This document shows positions 17,021 to 24,905 of a stretch of 64,000 bases of DNA, piece after piece. The translations under genes and the position numbers were made by a program. A model generated the notes under the pieces. The model did not search any database. It was not told where the DNA came from and saw nothing but the letters and a program-made list of their open reading frames with translations. Source of the DNA: Dehalococcoidia bacterium (GTDB lineage: Bacteria; Chloroflexota; Dehalococcoidia; Tepidiformales; Tepidiformaceae); NCBI GenBank assembly GCA_020850615.1, contig JADZEI010000085.1, forward strand, positions 1-64,000, read 5' to 3'. The stretch's first letter is position 1. Every line of letters starts with the position of its first letter.

Positions 17021-17030
17021 GTGAAGAGGT

Positions 17031-18413
17031 ATGGACGGAATGACCGCCGGCAACCTGGCTGTTTCGGACAGCCAAACAGGCCCGGCCGCCGCGCCACCGC
17101 GTGGCCTCCACGCCAGCATCCGGTCGCTGCCGGGCCTGCCGCCCGCACCGGACCGCGTGATCGACCTCGGTCTGCCGGACCGGTTCATCGAGGATCTGGC
17201 GCTGAAGACGCTCTACCGGATCAGCACGCCGACGCCGGTCGCGATCGCGAGCTCGATGCGGATCCACCCTGCGATCGTGCGCGAATCGCTGGAGGGATTG
17301 AAGCGCGCGCGGCTCGTCGAGACGACGTCCGCCTCGGGGCGGCTGGAGTCGGAGTGGCAGTACCGGCTCACCGAGATGGGCATGCACGAGGCAGAGAACG
17401 CGTTCTCGCGCAGCCGCTACGTCGGCCCGGTGCCGGTGCCGATCCAGGACTACTTCCGAATGCTGGAATACGACGTCGAGGTCGGCGCGCCGGACCCGGT
17501 GCGGCTGGCGCGGGCGCTGCAGCAGCTCGTCCTCGCGCGGGACGTCGTCGCGAAGGTGTGCCTGGCGCTGACCTCCGGGCGGCCGGCGATGCTCTGGGGC
17601 GCGCCCGGCAATGGCAAGACGACGATCCTCGAGCTCACGAGCGAGGCCATCCACGGCGTGACGCTGCTCCCGGTGTCGGTCTACGTCAGCGGGCACATCA
17701 TCAAGCTGTACGACGACCTGGTGCACGTAGTGGTCGAGGGCGACGACGCGGGCGAATCGACGCAGTACGACCGGCGCTGGATGCGGATCCGGCGGCCGTT
17801 CGTGTTCGTCGGCGGCGAGCTGCGGCACGAGGACCTGGACCTGGCGTTCGACGCGGCGGTCGGATACCACCAGGCGCCGCCGCACCTGAAGGCGCACGGC
17901 GGGCTGCTCGCGATCGACGACTTCGGGCGGCAGCAGGTTTCGCCGCACGCGCTGCTGAACCGGTGGATCGCATCGCTGGAACGGGGCGAGGACACGATGT
18001 CGCTGGTCACGGGCGAACGGATCACGTTCCCGTTCCGGTCGACGATCTGCTTCAGCACGAACCTGGAGCCGCGGACGATGCTGGAGGAGGCGCACCTGCG
18101 GCGCATCCCCTACAAGATCCGGATCCCGGAGCCCACGCCGGCGCAGATGGCGGAGATCTTCCGGCGGTTCGCGGAGGCGATGGGCGTGGAAGTCGCGCCG
18201 CACGGCATCGAGAACGCGGTGGACATGGTGCACCGTGCCTCGGTCGGCAACTCGCGGAGCTGCCACCCGCGCGATGTGCTCCAGCTGATCATCGAAGAGG
18301 CGCGGTTCGTGAAGCGGCCGCCGGTGCTGGAGCCAGCGGCGACGCGGCGGGCATGCGAGGTGTACTTCGCGACGGACCCCGGCCCGGCGCAACCGCCACC
18401 GCAGCGGGGGTAG
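17031..18413 (+). CDS. AAA+ ATPase with N-terminal winged helix
   Basis: This 460-residue cytoplasmic ATPase starts with a helical/winged-helix region at about residues 45-130 (IRESLEGLKRARLVE, then a YRLTEMGMHEA wing). The AAA+ core has Walker A GAPGNGKT (190-197), Walker B LLAIDDFG (291-298), a sensor-1-like STICFSTN and a C-terminal helical lid with SCHPRDVLQLI. This resembles the MoxR-like ATPases found in Chloroflexota near type IV/Flp pilus or tail-like systems. No such genes adjoin it here, so its client is unknown. The ATG at 17031 and one at 17040 are both possible starts. Confidence 0.75.
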   Translation: MDGMTAGNLAVSDSQTGPAAAPPRGLHASIRSLPGLPPAPDRVIDLGLPDRFIEDLALKTLYRISTPTPVAIASSMRIHPAIVRESLEGLKRARLVETTSASGRLESEWQYRLTEMGMHEAENAFSRSRYVGPVPVPIQDYFRMLEYDVEVGAPDPVRLARALQQLVLARDVVAKVCLALTSGRPAMLWGAPGNGKTTILELTSEAIHGVTLLPVSVYVSGHIIKLYDDLVHVVVEGDDAGESTQYDRRWMRIRRPFVFVGGELRHEDLDLAFDAAVGYHQAPPHLKAHGGLLAIDDFGRQQVSPHALLNRWIASLERGEDTMSLVTGERITFPFRSTICFSTNLEPRTMLEEAHLRRIPYKIRIPEPTPAQMAEIFRRFAEAMGVEVAPHGIENAVDMVHRASVGNSRSCHPRDVLQLIIEEARFVKRPPVLEPAATRRACEVYFATDPGPAQPPPQRG

Positions 18414-18461
18414 GGGCTACTGGCGCAGGGCCGGCCGCCGGCGGCGATGGTGCTGGCTAAC

Positions 18462-18516
18462 GCGGACGGTGGGTGCAGGGGTCACGCGGGCGCTCCGTGA
18501 CCGTCGCGCTACTGAT
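18462..18516. repeat. 55-bp direct repeat, left copy
   Basis: Left member of a pair with 18840-18894: 55 bp, same orientation, five mismatches by eye (about 91% identity), including a 33-bp core with one mismatch. It overlaps the last 8 bp of the DUF433 gene. This copy alone contains a GGTCACG...CGTGACC inverted repeat. The copies are 378 bp apart and bracket the antitoxin gene. Confidence 0.85.
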
Positions 18517-18781
18517 CTGCGGCGTACTGTTCGAAGAAGGCGAGTTCTTCCGCGAGGCTCGCTTCGATCTCGTCCCGGTTGGCGAAGTAGTAGGCGAGCG
18601 TGGCGTACACGCCCTCGAGCGTGAGGTGCGGGTACATGTCGTTCACGAGCTCGTCGGGCGTGTAGCCCTGCTTCCAGCAGCGGGCGATGTGGTCGACCGA
18701 GATGCGGGTCCCGGCGATGCGTGGCCGGCCGCCGACGACGCCGGGCGTGCGCTCGATGAGGGTGCCGATTTCGACGCTCAT
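18509..18781 (-). CDS. DUF433 antitoxin-like protein (orphan)
   Basis: This 90-residue DUF433 protein has an N-terminal strand and the family motif GGRPRIAGTRISVDHI, then a helical WKQGYTPDELVNDMYPHLTLEGVYATLAYYFANRDEI segment like the VapB-type winged HTH of antitoxins. These genes usually sit directly upstream of a DUF5615 PIN-like toxin. The 95 bp downstream here contain no such gene, so it is an orphan. It is flanked by 55-bp direct repeats, the left one covering its stop codon, which suggests a duplication or insertion unit. Confidence 0.85.
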   Translation of the reverse strand: MSVEIGTLIERTPGVVGGRPRIAGTRISVDHIARCWKQGYTPDELVNDMYPHLTLEGVYATLAYYFANRDEIEASLAEELAFFEQYAADQ

Positions 18782-18839
18782 GCGGTTATCGTAGCAGTGT
18801 GCGGACGGGCATGGTGGAGGTTGCGACAGTCCTGGCGGC

Positions 18840-18894
18840 GCGGACGGTGGGCGCCGGGGGAACGCGGGCGCTCCGTCACCGTCGCGCTACTGAT
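18840..18894. repeat. 55-bp direct repeat, right copy
   Basis: Right member of the pair with 18462-18516, in the same orientation. It ends 5 bp before the -35 box of the helicase promoter. The repeat pair plus the intervening DUF433 gene looks like a tandem-duplicated or inserted segment between the AAA+ gene and the helicase. Confidence 0.85.
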
Positions 18895-18898
18895 GATG

Positions 18899-18927
18899 TT
18901 GACGGCGCCCTGCGTGGCCACCATACT
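18899..18927 (+). promoter_or_regulatory. Promoter of the helicase gene
   Basis: TTGACG (18899-18904), a 17-nt spacer and CATACT (18922-18927) form a good sigma-70-type promoter. The predicted transcription start near 18934 rules out the in-frame ATGs at 18893/18896 as starts and supports the GTG at 18959. Confidence 0.6.
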
Positions 18928-18958
18928 CCAGAACATTCGTTCTTGTCAGGTGGGCCGC

Positions 18959-21259
18959 GTGCCGAAGCCACCCCCAGCGTACCCCGTCCCCGCTGTCCGG
19001 CCGATCCCGCCCGCGGTGGTCGCCGAGGCGCTGGTGACCGAGCTCCAGGCGAAGCCGACGGACGTGATCGTGCGGCGGATCGAGGCGCGCGGGCCGCGGT
19101 TCGGCGAGTGGCCGGAGGGGCTCGACCCGCGGCTGGTGGCGGCGCTCAGGCGGCGCGGGATTGAGCGGCCCTTTGTGCACCAGTCGGCGGCGATTTCGCA
19201 CGCGCTGGCGGGGGCGAACGTGGTGGTGGTGACGCCGACGGCGAGCGGCAAGACGCTGTGCTACAACGTGCCGGTCCTCGATACGATCCTGCGGGATCGG
19301 TCGGCGCGGGCGCTCTACCTGTTCCCGACGAAGGCGCTGGCGCAGGACCAGCTCGAGGAGCTCCACGGGCTCATCGGCGAGGTGGGCGAGGAGATCGGCA
19401 CGTTCACCTACGACGGCGACACCCCGGCCGATGCGCGGCGGGCGGTACGGGCGGCGGGGCACATCGTGCTGACGAACCCGGACATGCTGCACACGGCGAT
19501 CCTGCCCCACCACACGAAGTGGACGAAGCTGTTCGAGAGCATCGAGTACGTCGTCATCGACGAGCTGCACACCTACCGGGGCGTGTTCGGGAGCCACCTC
19601 GCGAACGTGATCCGGAGGTTGCGGCGGATCTGCCAGTTCTACGGGTCCGACCCCACGTTCATCCTCTCGTCGGCGACGATCGCGAACCCGGGCGAGCTGG
19701 CGACGGCGCTGGTGGGCGACCACGTGGAGCTCGTGGACGACAACGGGGCGCCCGCGGGTGAACGCGTGGTGGTGGTGTACAACCCGCCGGTGGTGAACCG
19801 GGAGCTCGGCATCCGCCAGTCGTCGCTGAAGGCGGCACGTGACATCGGGGCGCGGCTGATCCGGAGCGGCGTGCAGACGATCGTGTTCGTGCCGAGCCGG
19901 GTGCGGGTGGAGCTGCTGCTGACCTACCTTCGCGAGGCCCTACGCAACAAGCCGGGCGACCCGGAGCGGGTGGCCGGCTATCGGGGTGGCTACCTGCCGA
20001 ACGAACGGCGGCGGATCGAGCAGGGGCTGCGGGATGGGACGGTGCGGGGCGTGGTGGCGACGAACGCGCTCGAGCTGGGTATCGACATCGGCGGGATGGG
20101 CGCGAGCGTGGTGATGGGCTACCCGGGCTCGATCGCGAGCCTCTGGCAGCAGTTCGGCCGGGCCGGGCGGCGACAAGAGACGTCGCTCTCGGTGCTCGTC
20201 GCGTCATCGAACCCGCTGGACCAGTACGTGTGCGCGAACCCGGACTTCGTCTTCGGGCGGCCGGTGGAGCGCGGGCTGATCGACCCGGACAACCTCTACG
20301 TGCTGGGGAGCCACCTGAAGTGCGCCGCCTTCGAGCTGCCATTCCGAGTGGGCGAGGTCTTTGGCGCGCACACGGACGAACTGCTCGACATCCTCCACGA
20401 GGAGAACGTGGTCCAGCGCGCGGGCGACCGCTACCACTGGATGAGCGAGGCCTACCCGGCGGAGCAGGTGAGCCTGCGCACGGCGAGCACGGACAACTTC
20501 GTCATCATCGAGCAGGGGCCGCAGCCGCGGGTCATCGGCGAGTGCGACCGGCCGAGCGCGCCGCTGCTCATCCACGAGGACGCGATCTACATCCACCGCG
20601 GGCAGCAGTACCAGGTGGAATACCTCGATTGGGACGACAAGAAGGCGTACGTGACGCCGGTTTCGGTGGACTACTACACCGACGCGCAGCTGGCGGTGGA
20701 GCTGAAGGTGCTGGACGGGTTCCGGGACGAGGGCGTGGCCGGCGGGCGGCACGAAGCGGGCGAAGTCGCAATCACGTTCCTCGCGACCATCTTCAAGAAG
20801 GTGAAGCTGCACACGCACGAGAACGTGGGCTGGGGGAAGATCGCGATCCCCGAGGAAAACCTGCACACGAGCGCGTACTGGGTCAGCTTCGACGAGGCCG
20901 CGACGCGGGGGTTGGGACGCGATGATATCGCAGCCGGGCTGGACGGCGTGGCCCACCTGCTGCGCAACCTCGCGCCGGTGTACTGCCTCTGCGACGCGCG
21001 GGACATCGGCGCGCAGGCGCAGGTGCGGGCGCCGCACCACCAGCTGCCGACCGTCTTCCTCTACGACAACATCCCGGGCGGCGTCGGCCTGGCGGACCGG
21101 CTGTTCGACATCCGCGACGATCTGGTGGAGGCGAGCCTCGCGCTGGTGAAGGCGTGCCCCTGTGAGAATGGCTGCCCGTCGTGCGTGGGGCCGCAGGTGG
21201 AATCGCGCAGCCCGGCGAAGCGCGCGGCGGAGCGGATGCTGGAGCGGCTGCGGGGCTGA
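18959..21259 (+). CDS. DEAD/DEAH-box helicase with DUF1998 domain, MrfA/YprA-like
   Basis: This 766-residue superfamily-2 helicase has Walker A TPTASGKT (92-99), a DELH box (201-204), a SAT motif in LSSATIAN and motif VI in QQFGRAGR. A C-terminal DUF1998 region carries the CLCD and CPCENGCPSC cysteine clusters. This layout matches YprA/MrfA of Bacillus and fungal Hrq1, which act in repair of mitomycin-type DNA damage; that role is inferred. The GTG at 18959 has AGGTGG 5 nt upstream and lies downstream of the predicted promoter. Confidence 0.85.
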   Translation: MPKPPPAYPVPAVRPIPPAVVAEALVTELQAKPTDVIVRRIEARGPRFGEWPEGLDPRLVAALRRRGIERPFVHQSAAISHALAGANVVVVTPTASGKTLCYNVPVLDTILRDRSARALYLFPTKALAQDQLEELHGLIGEVGEEIGTFTYDGDTPADARRAVRAAGHIVLTNPDMLHTAILPHHTKWTKLFESIEYVVIDELHTYRGVFGSHLANVIRRLRRICQFYGSDPTFILSSATIANPGELATALVGDHVELVDDNGAPAGERVVVVYNPPVVNRELGIRQSSLKAARDIGARLIRSGVQTIVFVPSRVRVELLLTYLREALRNKPGDPERVAGYRGGYLPNERRRIEQGLRDGTVRGVVATNALELGIDIGGMGASVVMGYPGSIASLWQQFGRAGRRQETSLSVLVASSNPLDQYVCANPDFVFGRPVERGLIDPDNLYVLGSHLKCAAFELPFRVGEVFGAHTDELLDILHEENVVQRAGDRYHWMSEAYPAEQVSLRTASTDNFVIIEQGPQPRVIGECDRPSAPLLIHEDAIYIHRGQQYQVEYLDWDDKKAYVTPVSVDYYTDAQLAVELKVLDGFRDEGVAGGRHEAGEVAITFLATIFKKVKLHTHENVGWGKIAIPEENLHTSAYWVSFDEAATRGLGRDDIAAGLDGVAHLLRNLAPVYCLCDARDIGAQAQVRAPHHQLPTVFLYDNIPGGVGLADRLFDIRDDLVEASLALVKACPCENGCPSCVGPQVESRSPAKRAAERMLERLRG

Positions 21260-21323
21260 GCGATAACGTGCCGGGAACGGACCGGGCGCTACAATGCCGC
21301 CAACCGCCACCGGGAGGGCGCTG

Positions 21324-21959
21324 TTGAATACTCGGGTGATAACGATCGCGCGCCAGGTGGGCACGGCGGGCGAGGAGATCGCAACCGCGGTTGCGGCGCG
21401 CACGGGCTTCCGCGTGATCGACTACCAGGTGATCCAGGCGGCGGCGCAGGAGGCGGGCGTCTCGCCGGAGACCGTGAGCGAGGCCGAGCACACGCCCTCG
21501 CTGATGACGCGCATCCTGGAGAGCCTGGCCCGGAACCCGAGCATGCCCGTCGCGGCCTGGGCCGACCCGATCCCGCTGACCACGAGCCCGTTGTTCACCT
21601 CCGCCGATTACCGGCGGTTCGTGGAGGACGTGATCAAGGATGTCGCGGACCGGGGCGAGTGCATCATCGTCGGGCACGCGGCGCAGGTCATCCTCAAGGC
21701 CCGCTTCGACACCTTACGCGTCCTTGTCACCGGGTCGCCCCAATTCCGGGCGCGGCGCATCATGGGCGGGATGGGAGTGGACGAGAAGACGGCGCTCAAG
21801 ACGGTCGAGCGGACGGACCACGAGCGGCTGGACTACTTCCGGCGCTTCTACGACACGGGATGGCTTTCCCCCTGGGTGTACGACCTTTGCATCAATACGG
21901 ACCACGTGAACAGCGAGCAGGCCGCCGAGGTCATCGCGCACTCCGCGTCGCTGCGCTGA
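21324..21959 (+). CDS. Cytidylate kinase-like family protein
   Basis: This 211-residue protein belongs to the cytidylate-kinase-like group. The first strand and loop read VITIARQVGTAGEEIA, where the family usually has a (S/A)RQ.G..G..IA loop; FRVIDYQVIQAAA follows. ECIIVGHAAQVIL precedes a lid-like RRIMGGMGVDEKTALKTVERTDHER. The TTG at 21324 is preferred because GGGAGGG lies 5 nt upstream; an ATG at 21294 lacks a ribosome site and overlaps a TACAAT sequence. The nucleotide substrate is not established for this group. Confidence 0.75.
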   Translation: MNTRVITIARQVGTAGEEIATAVAARTGFRVIDYQVIQAAAQEAGVSPETVSEAEHTPSLMTRILESLARNPSMPVAAWADPIPLTTSPLFTSADYRRFVEDVIKDVADRGECIIVGHAAQVILKARFDTLRVLVTGSPQFRARRIMGGMGVDEKTALKTVERTDHERLDYFRRFYDTGWLSPWVYDLCINTDHVNSEQAAEVIAHSASLR

Positions 21960-22537
21960 CGCTGCTGGCGGTCGCGGGCCTGGCCGCGGCGGCGGCCTGT
22001 GGCGATGGCGGCGAGGACGACGCGGAGCCGGCGGGGAGCTCGACCGCGACCGCGGCGGCGACCGAGGTCACCACCTCGGTGAAGCCGGCGGACCTGATGC
22101 CCGACCTGTCGGGGAGCGGCTATCAGAAGGTCGACGCGTTCGCCGGGCCCGTGGCGCAGGCCGGCCAGCAGAACTACCGCACCGTGTGGGCGAAGACCGC
22201 GAACACCAACCTGATAGCGCTCGTCGACGCGACCGTCTTCGCGAAGCCGGAGGATGCGCGGACGAACTACACGACGGTCTCCGCGGCCTGGAAGAACCCG
22301 CCGCCCGGCCTCGTCGGTGGCGTCACAGGCTTCGTCGATACGCCGTCGCCCGCGGTTGGCGACGAACGCAAGTCGTACACGCCGAGCGGGGCGGACTCGA
22401 AAGGGAACAAGATCTGGACCGACGTCTACCGCATCGGCAACGTCGTCGTGGTGGTCCAGGTGATCGACGCCGCGCAGGGCGAGCAGATGGCGCTGCGCGA
22501 GCAGCTCGCCAAGGACGTGGCCGCGAAGGTGCGTTAG
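21887..22537 (+). CDS. Predicted lipoprotein
   Basis: The mature protein is about 180 residues after a lipobox-like LAAAAAC. A hydrophobic segment (ALTLLAVAGLAAAAA) is preceded by an Arg-rich stretch, and a Ser/Thr/Ala-rich spacer follows the Cys. The rest (YQKVDAFAGPVAQAG, VVVVQVIDAAQGEQMALREQLAKDVAAKV) matches no family I recognise. The start is uncertain: the TTG at 21887 gives an Arg-rich n-region but overlaps the previous gene by 73 bp, whereas a CTG at 21956 would give a 4-bp overlap but no basic residues. It is convergent with the next VOC gene. Confidence 0.65.
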   Translation: MHQYGPREQRAGRRGHRALRVAALTLLAVAGLAAAAACGDGGEDDAEPAGSSTATAAATEVTTSVKPADLMPDLSGSGYQKVDAFAGPVAQAGQQNYRTVWAKTANTNLIALVDATVFAKPEDARTNYTTVSAAWKNPPPGLVGGVTGFVDTPSPAVGDERKSYTPSGADSKGNKIWTDVYRIGNVVVVVQVIDAAQGEQMALREQLAKDVAAKVR

Positions 22538-22893
22538 CGGCGGTCCAGGCGCCGGGCGAACACGATCTCGTGGCCGTCGGGGTCGAGGAGGGCGAAGCAG
22601 CGCTCGCCCCAGGGGGCGTCCTGCGGCTCGGCGAGCGGCCGGTAGCCGGCGTCCAGCGCGCGGCGGTGGTACGCGTCCACGTCGTCCACCCAGAAGATAG
22701 CGCGGCCCCACCAGGCGAGCTGGCGTCCTTCCGCGGGTGTGAGGTTCAGGAACGACGCGCCGCCGCGGAAGACCGTGAACCCGCACTCGGGACCGCCCCA
22801 GGCCTGCTCGAAGCCCATGGCGCGGTAGAAGGCGGCGGCCGCCGGCATGTCGTTGGTCGCGAGGGTGAGGGCGCTAAGGCATTCGATAGTCAC
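22534..22893 (-). CDS. VOC (glyoxalase-like) family protein
   Basis: This 119-residue vicinal-oxygen-chelate domain has a first half with LTLATNDMPAAAAFYRAMGF and second-half motifs IFWVDDVDAYHRRALDAGY and CFALLDPDGHEIVFARR. The pattern, including a candidate metal-ligand Glu near the end, fits the glyoxalase/extradiol-dioxygenase-like group. A reaction cannot be assigned. Its 3' end overlaps the lipoprotein stop by 4 bp. It is divergent from the degenerate-receiver regulator across an AT-rich 100-bp control region. Confidence 0.75.
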   Translation of the reverse strand: MTIECLSALTLATNDMPAAAAFYRAMGFEQAWGGPECGFTVFRGGASFLNLTPAEGRQLAWWGRAIFWVDDVDAYHRRALDAGYRPLAEPQDAPWGERCFALLDPDGHEIVFARRLDRR

Positions 22894-22910
22894 GAGGCAC
22901 TCCCGGGTCT

Positions 22911-22973
22911 GGTTTACTTTCTTTTTGCAAAGTGCATATAGGGGGTTTACCTAAGGGCAAGCCTGCATATAAT
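22911..22973 (+). promoter_or_regulatory. Promoter and direct repeats upstream of the regulator
   Basis: TTTACC (22946-22951), a 16-nt spacer and a perfect TATAAT (22968-22973) form a clear promoter, with transcription predicted from about 22980. GGTTTAC occurs twice in direct orientation (22911-22917 and 22944-22950), three helical turns apart, the second overlapping the -35. Winged-helix OmpR-family regulators often bind direct repeats, so self-control by the downstream gene is possible. Confidence 0.6.
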
Positions 22974-23008
22974 CCGCATCCTTGGATTCTCAAATGGGAG
23001 TAGCCAGC

Positions 23009-23770
23009 GTGGGTGCCGATGGCGAGAGCCGCCGCTTCCGCTCGTGTCTGCTGGTTGCTCGGCGGGGGACGGAGACGCTCCCGTTCGTGCGGGCGCTGCA
23101 CGCGGGCGGGTTCGCGGTCCTGGAGCGGGAGCCGGACGCGGTCTCGGTCCAGCTGGTGGTGAGCGCGGAATTCGACCTCGTTGCCTGGGCATCGGATTCA
23201 CTTTCCACCACGGACTATGGCGTGATGGCTGCGGCGCAGCGTGCGGGAGTGCCGTTCATCTCGCTCTTCGAAGCAGCGACCCCGGCGAAGGTGTCCGATT
23301 GCCTGCGAGCCGGTGCCGACGCCTGCCTGCAGCTCGACGCCGATCAGCGGGTCGTGGTCGCGCAGGCGCTCGCCGTGCTGCGGCGCCGGGGTAAGGTGGA
23401 AGACGGGGAGGAAAGCGGCGTCCTTCAGATCGGGGACCTTTCGGTCGATGTCATTAGGTGCGAGGTAGAACGCGCGGGACGGTATATCCCGCTCACCGCC
23501 TCGGAGTTCCGGATCGTGGAGTACATGGCGCGGCGTGCGGGCCGCGTGGTCAAGGCCCACGAAGTCCTGAACGCCGTGTCGGATGAGTTTGAGTACCGGC
23601 CGCGGGAGGCCCAGGAGGTCTTCAAGGTCTACGTCCGCCGAATCCGGCGTAAGCTGGAGCCGACCGAAGCAGAACCGCGCTACCTGGTCACGGTGCGGGG
23701 CTTCGGGTACCGGCTCGAAGGTGGCACGCCGGCCCGCGAGCATTCGCGGGCGGCAGGACGGACGGCCTGA
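23009..23770 (+). CDS. OmpR-like winged-helix regulator with degenerate receiver (copy 1)
   Basis: This 253-residue protein has an N-terminal receiver-like domain (about residues 10-125) and a C-terminal Trans_reg_C winged helix (about 140-245) with LTASEFRIVEYMA, VFKVYVRRIRRKLE and TVRGFGYRLEG. The receiver lacks the usual phospho-acceptor Asp context and the Lys of the last loop (GADACLQLD in place of GADDYL.KP), so it is probably phosphorylation-independent. The GTG at 23009 has GGGAG 8 nt upstream; an ATG at 22994 is an alternative. It is followed 37 bp later by the partner gene. A paralogous pair lies at 45.0-46.5 kb. Confidence 0.75.
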   Translation: MGADGESRRFRSCLLVARRGTETLPFVRALHAGGFAVLEREPDAVSVQLVVSAEFDLVAWASDSLSTTDYGVMAAAQRAGVPFISLFEAATPAKVSDCLRAGADACLQLDADQRVVVAQALAVLRRRGKVEDGEESGVLQIGDLSVDVIRCEVERAGRYIPLTASEFRIVEYMARRAGRVVKAHEVLNAVSDEFEYRPREAQEVFKVYVRRIRRKLEPTEAEPRYLVTVRGFGYRLEGGTPAREHSRAAGRTA

Positions 23771-23807
23771 GGGCCGGGCCCGGGTTGCACCGTCGCGGGG
23801 GAGTTGC

Positions 23808-24392
23808 ATGTCGAAGCGTGACGACGGTGCGCCGTTCGCGGGCCGGATGAAGGACCCTGCCGAGGGAGACCCCGCGATGCGGCGGCTCCGGCGGCGGTAC
23901 GACCAGCTGCGCGAGGACTACGAGGAGCTGCTCGACCGACTGGCCGACCTGGAGGAGCGGATCGCCGAACGTGACGCGGTTGTAACGTCTTCGCAATCTC
24001 TCGCGCAGAGCTTGAGTCTCCCGATTGACGCACCCGGGGGTGTCCTTGCAGAACTGATCCCGCACCTGGTTGCGCCGCTGGCCAGGCTGCGAGAGGAGTA
24101 CGAGGCCACGCTCGGGGGACTGCAGACCATCGTCGAGGGGCTGAACAGCCTTGCCGCGGGCGCCATGAAGGGCCAGCGCGGTGGCGGAGCCGTGGCGACC
24201 GCCGAGCCGGGCCTCGCTCCCGGCCGCGAGACTGGCCGGCCGCGTCAGCTCCAGGTCGAGGTCAAGGGCAAGGGGTTCGGCGAGCTGCTCGACTTCCAGG
24301 AGCGGATCACCTCGATCGAGGGCGTGGCCCGGGTCTCGATCCACGGGATCGACAGCGAACGGGCGACCTTCATCGTCGAGCTGACGAACTGA
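23808..24392 (+). CDS. Coiled-coil plus C-terminal beta-alpha-beta module protein (copy 1)
   Basis: This 194-residue protein is of unrecognised family. Residues about 20-60 (RRLRRRYDQLREDYEELLDRLADLEERIAER, shown in parts here) predict a coiled coil. A second helix with LREEYEATLGGLQ and GLNSLAAGA follows. After a disordered linker comes a roughly 45-residue beta-alpha-beta-type module with LLDFQERITSIEGVARVSI. The second helix and the C-terminal module align by eye with the protein at 46000-46473. GGGGGAG lies 5 nt before the ATG. It sits directly behind the regulator gene, so joint function is inferred. Confidence 0.6.
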   Translation: MSKRDDGAPFAGRMKDPAEGDPAMRRLRRRYDQLREDYEELLDRLADLEERIAERDAVVTSSQSLAQSLSLPIDAPGGVLAELIPHLVAPLARLREEYEATLGGLQTIVEGLNSLAAGAMKGQRGGGAVATAEPGLAPGRETGRPRQLQVEVKGKGFGELLDFQERITSIEGVARVSIHGIDSERATFIVELTN

Positions 24393-24451
24393 CGCTTGCG
24401 CCGATGGGCGCGCGTCGTCACCATCGCCCCACCGAAACGGAGGGGCACCCC

Positions 24452-24817
24452 ATGGACATCGCGAAGTACAACGCGGACTGGCTCCAGGCCTGGACGGACA
24501 AGGACGTCCCGCGCCTGCTCGAGCTCTACCACCCGGACGTGGTCTACAAGGATGGGCAGACGGTCGCGGGGCTGAAGGGCCACGAAGCCCTGGGCGCGTA
24601 CCTCACGGGGCTGTTCGCAGCCACGCCGCCGATGCGCTACAACCCGGACGAGGTGTGGGCGATCGAGGGCGGCTACTGCGGGCGCTGGATCTGCACGATG
24701 GATCTGCCCGACGGGACGAAGCGCTACCTGCGCGGCTTCGACCTCGTGCTGCTCGATGGGGACCGGATCACGCTGAACGAGGTGTACACGCACGACCTCG
24801 GCGCGGCGAAGAAATAA
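24452..24817 (+). CDS. SnoaL/NTF2-like protein
   Basis: This 121-residue alpha+beta cone protein of the SnoaL-like group begins YNADWLQAWTDKDVPRLLELYHPDVVYKDG, with later strands RWICTMDLPDGTKRYLRGFDLVLLDGDRI. Such domains form small cyclases, isomerases or binding proteins, and the ligand cannot be deduced. The ATG at 24452 has GGAGGGG 7 nt upstream; the frame extends to 24404 but without support. It precedes the thiolase-like/DUF35 pair by 88 bp, so a shared catabolic role is possible. Confidence 0.7.
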   Translation: MDIAKYNADWLQAWTDKDVPRLLELYHPDVVYKDGQTVAGLKGHEALGAYLTGLFAATPPMRYNPDEVWAIEGGYCGRWICTMDLPDGTKRYLRGFDLVLLDGDRITLNEVYTHDLGAAKK

Positions 24818-24905
24818 CGCCGCGCCTTCGGCAGGAAGCAATGCCGCGGGTTGTGTAGGATTCCCCCTCATCAGTCCACGGCAGCTGATGCAGCAGAGGT
24901 GAACG

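Noticed and set aside
17031-18413. AAA+ ATPase as the ATPase of the injection system
   Set aside because: It lies 40 kb away with no tail genes nearby, and its winged-helix N-terminus is unlike the Afp15-type ATPase.
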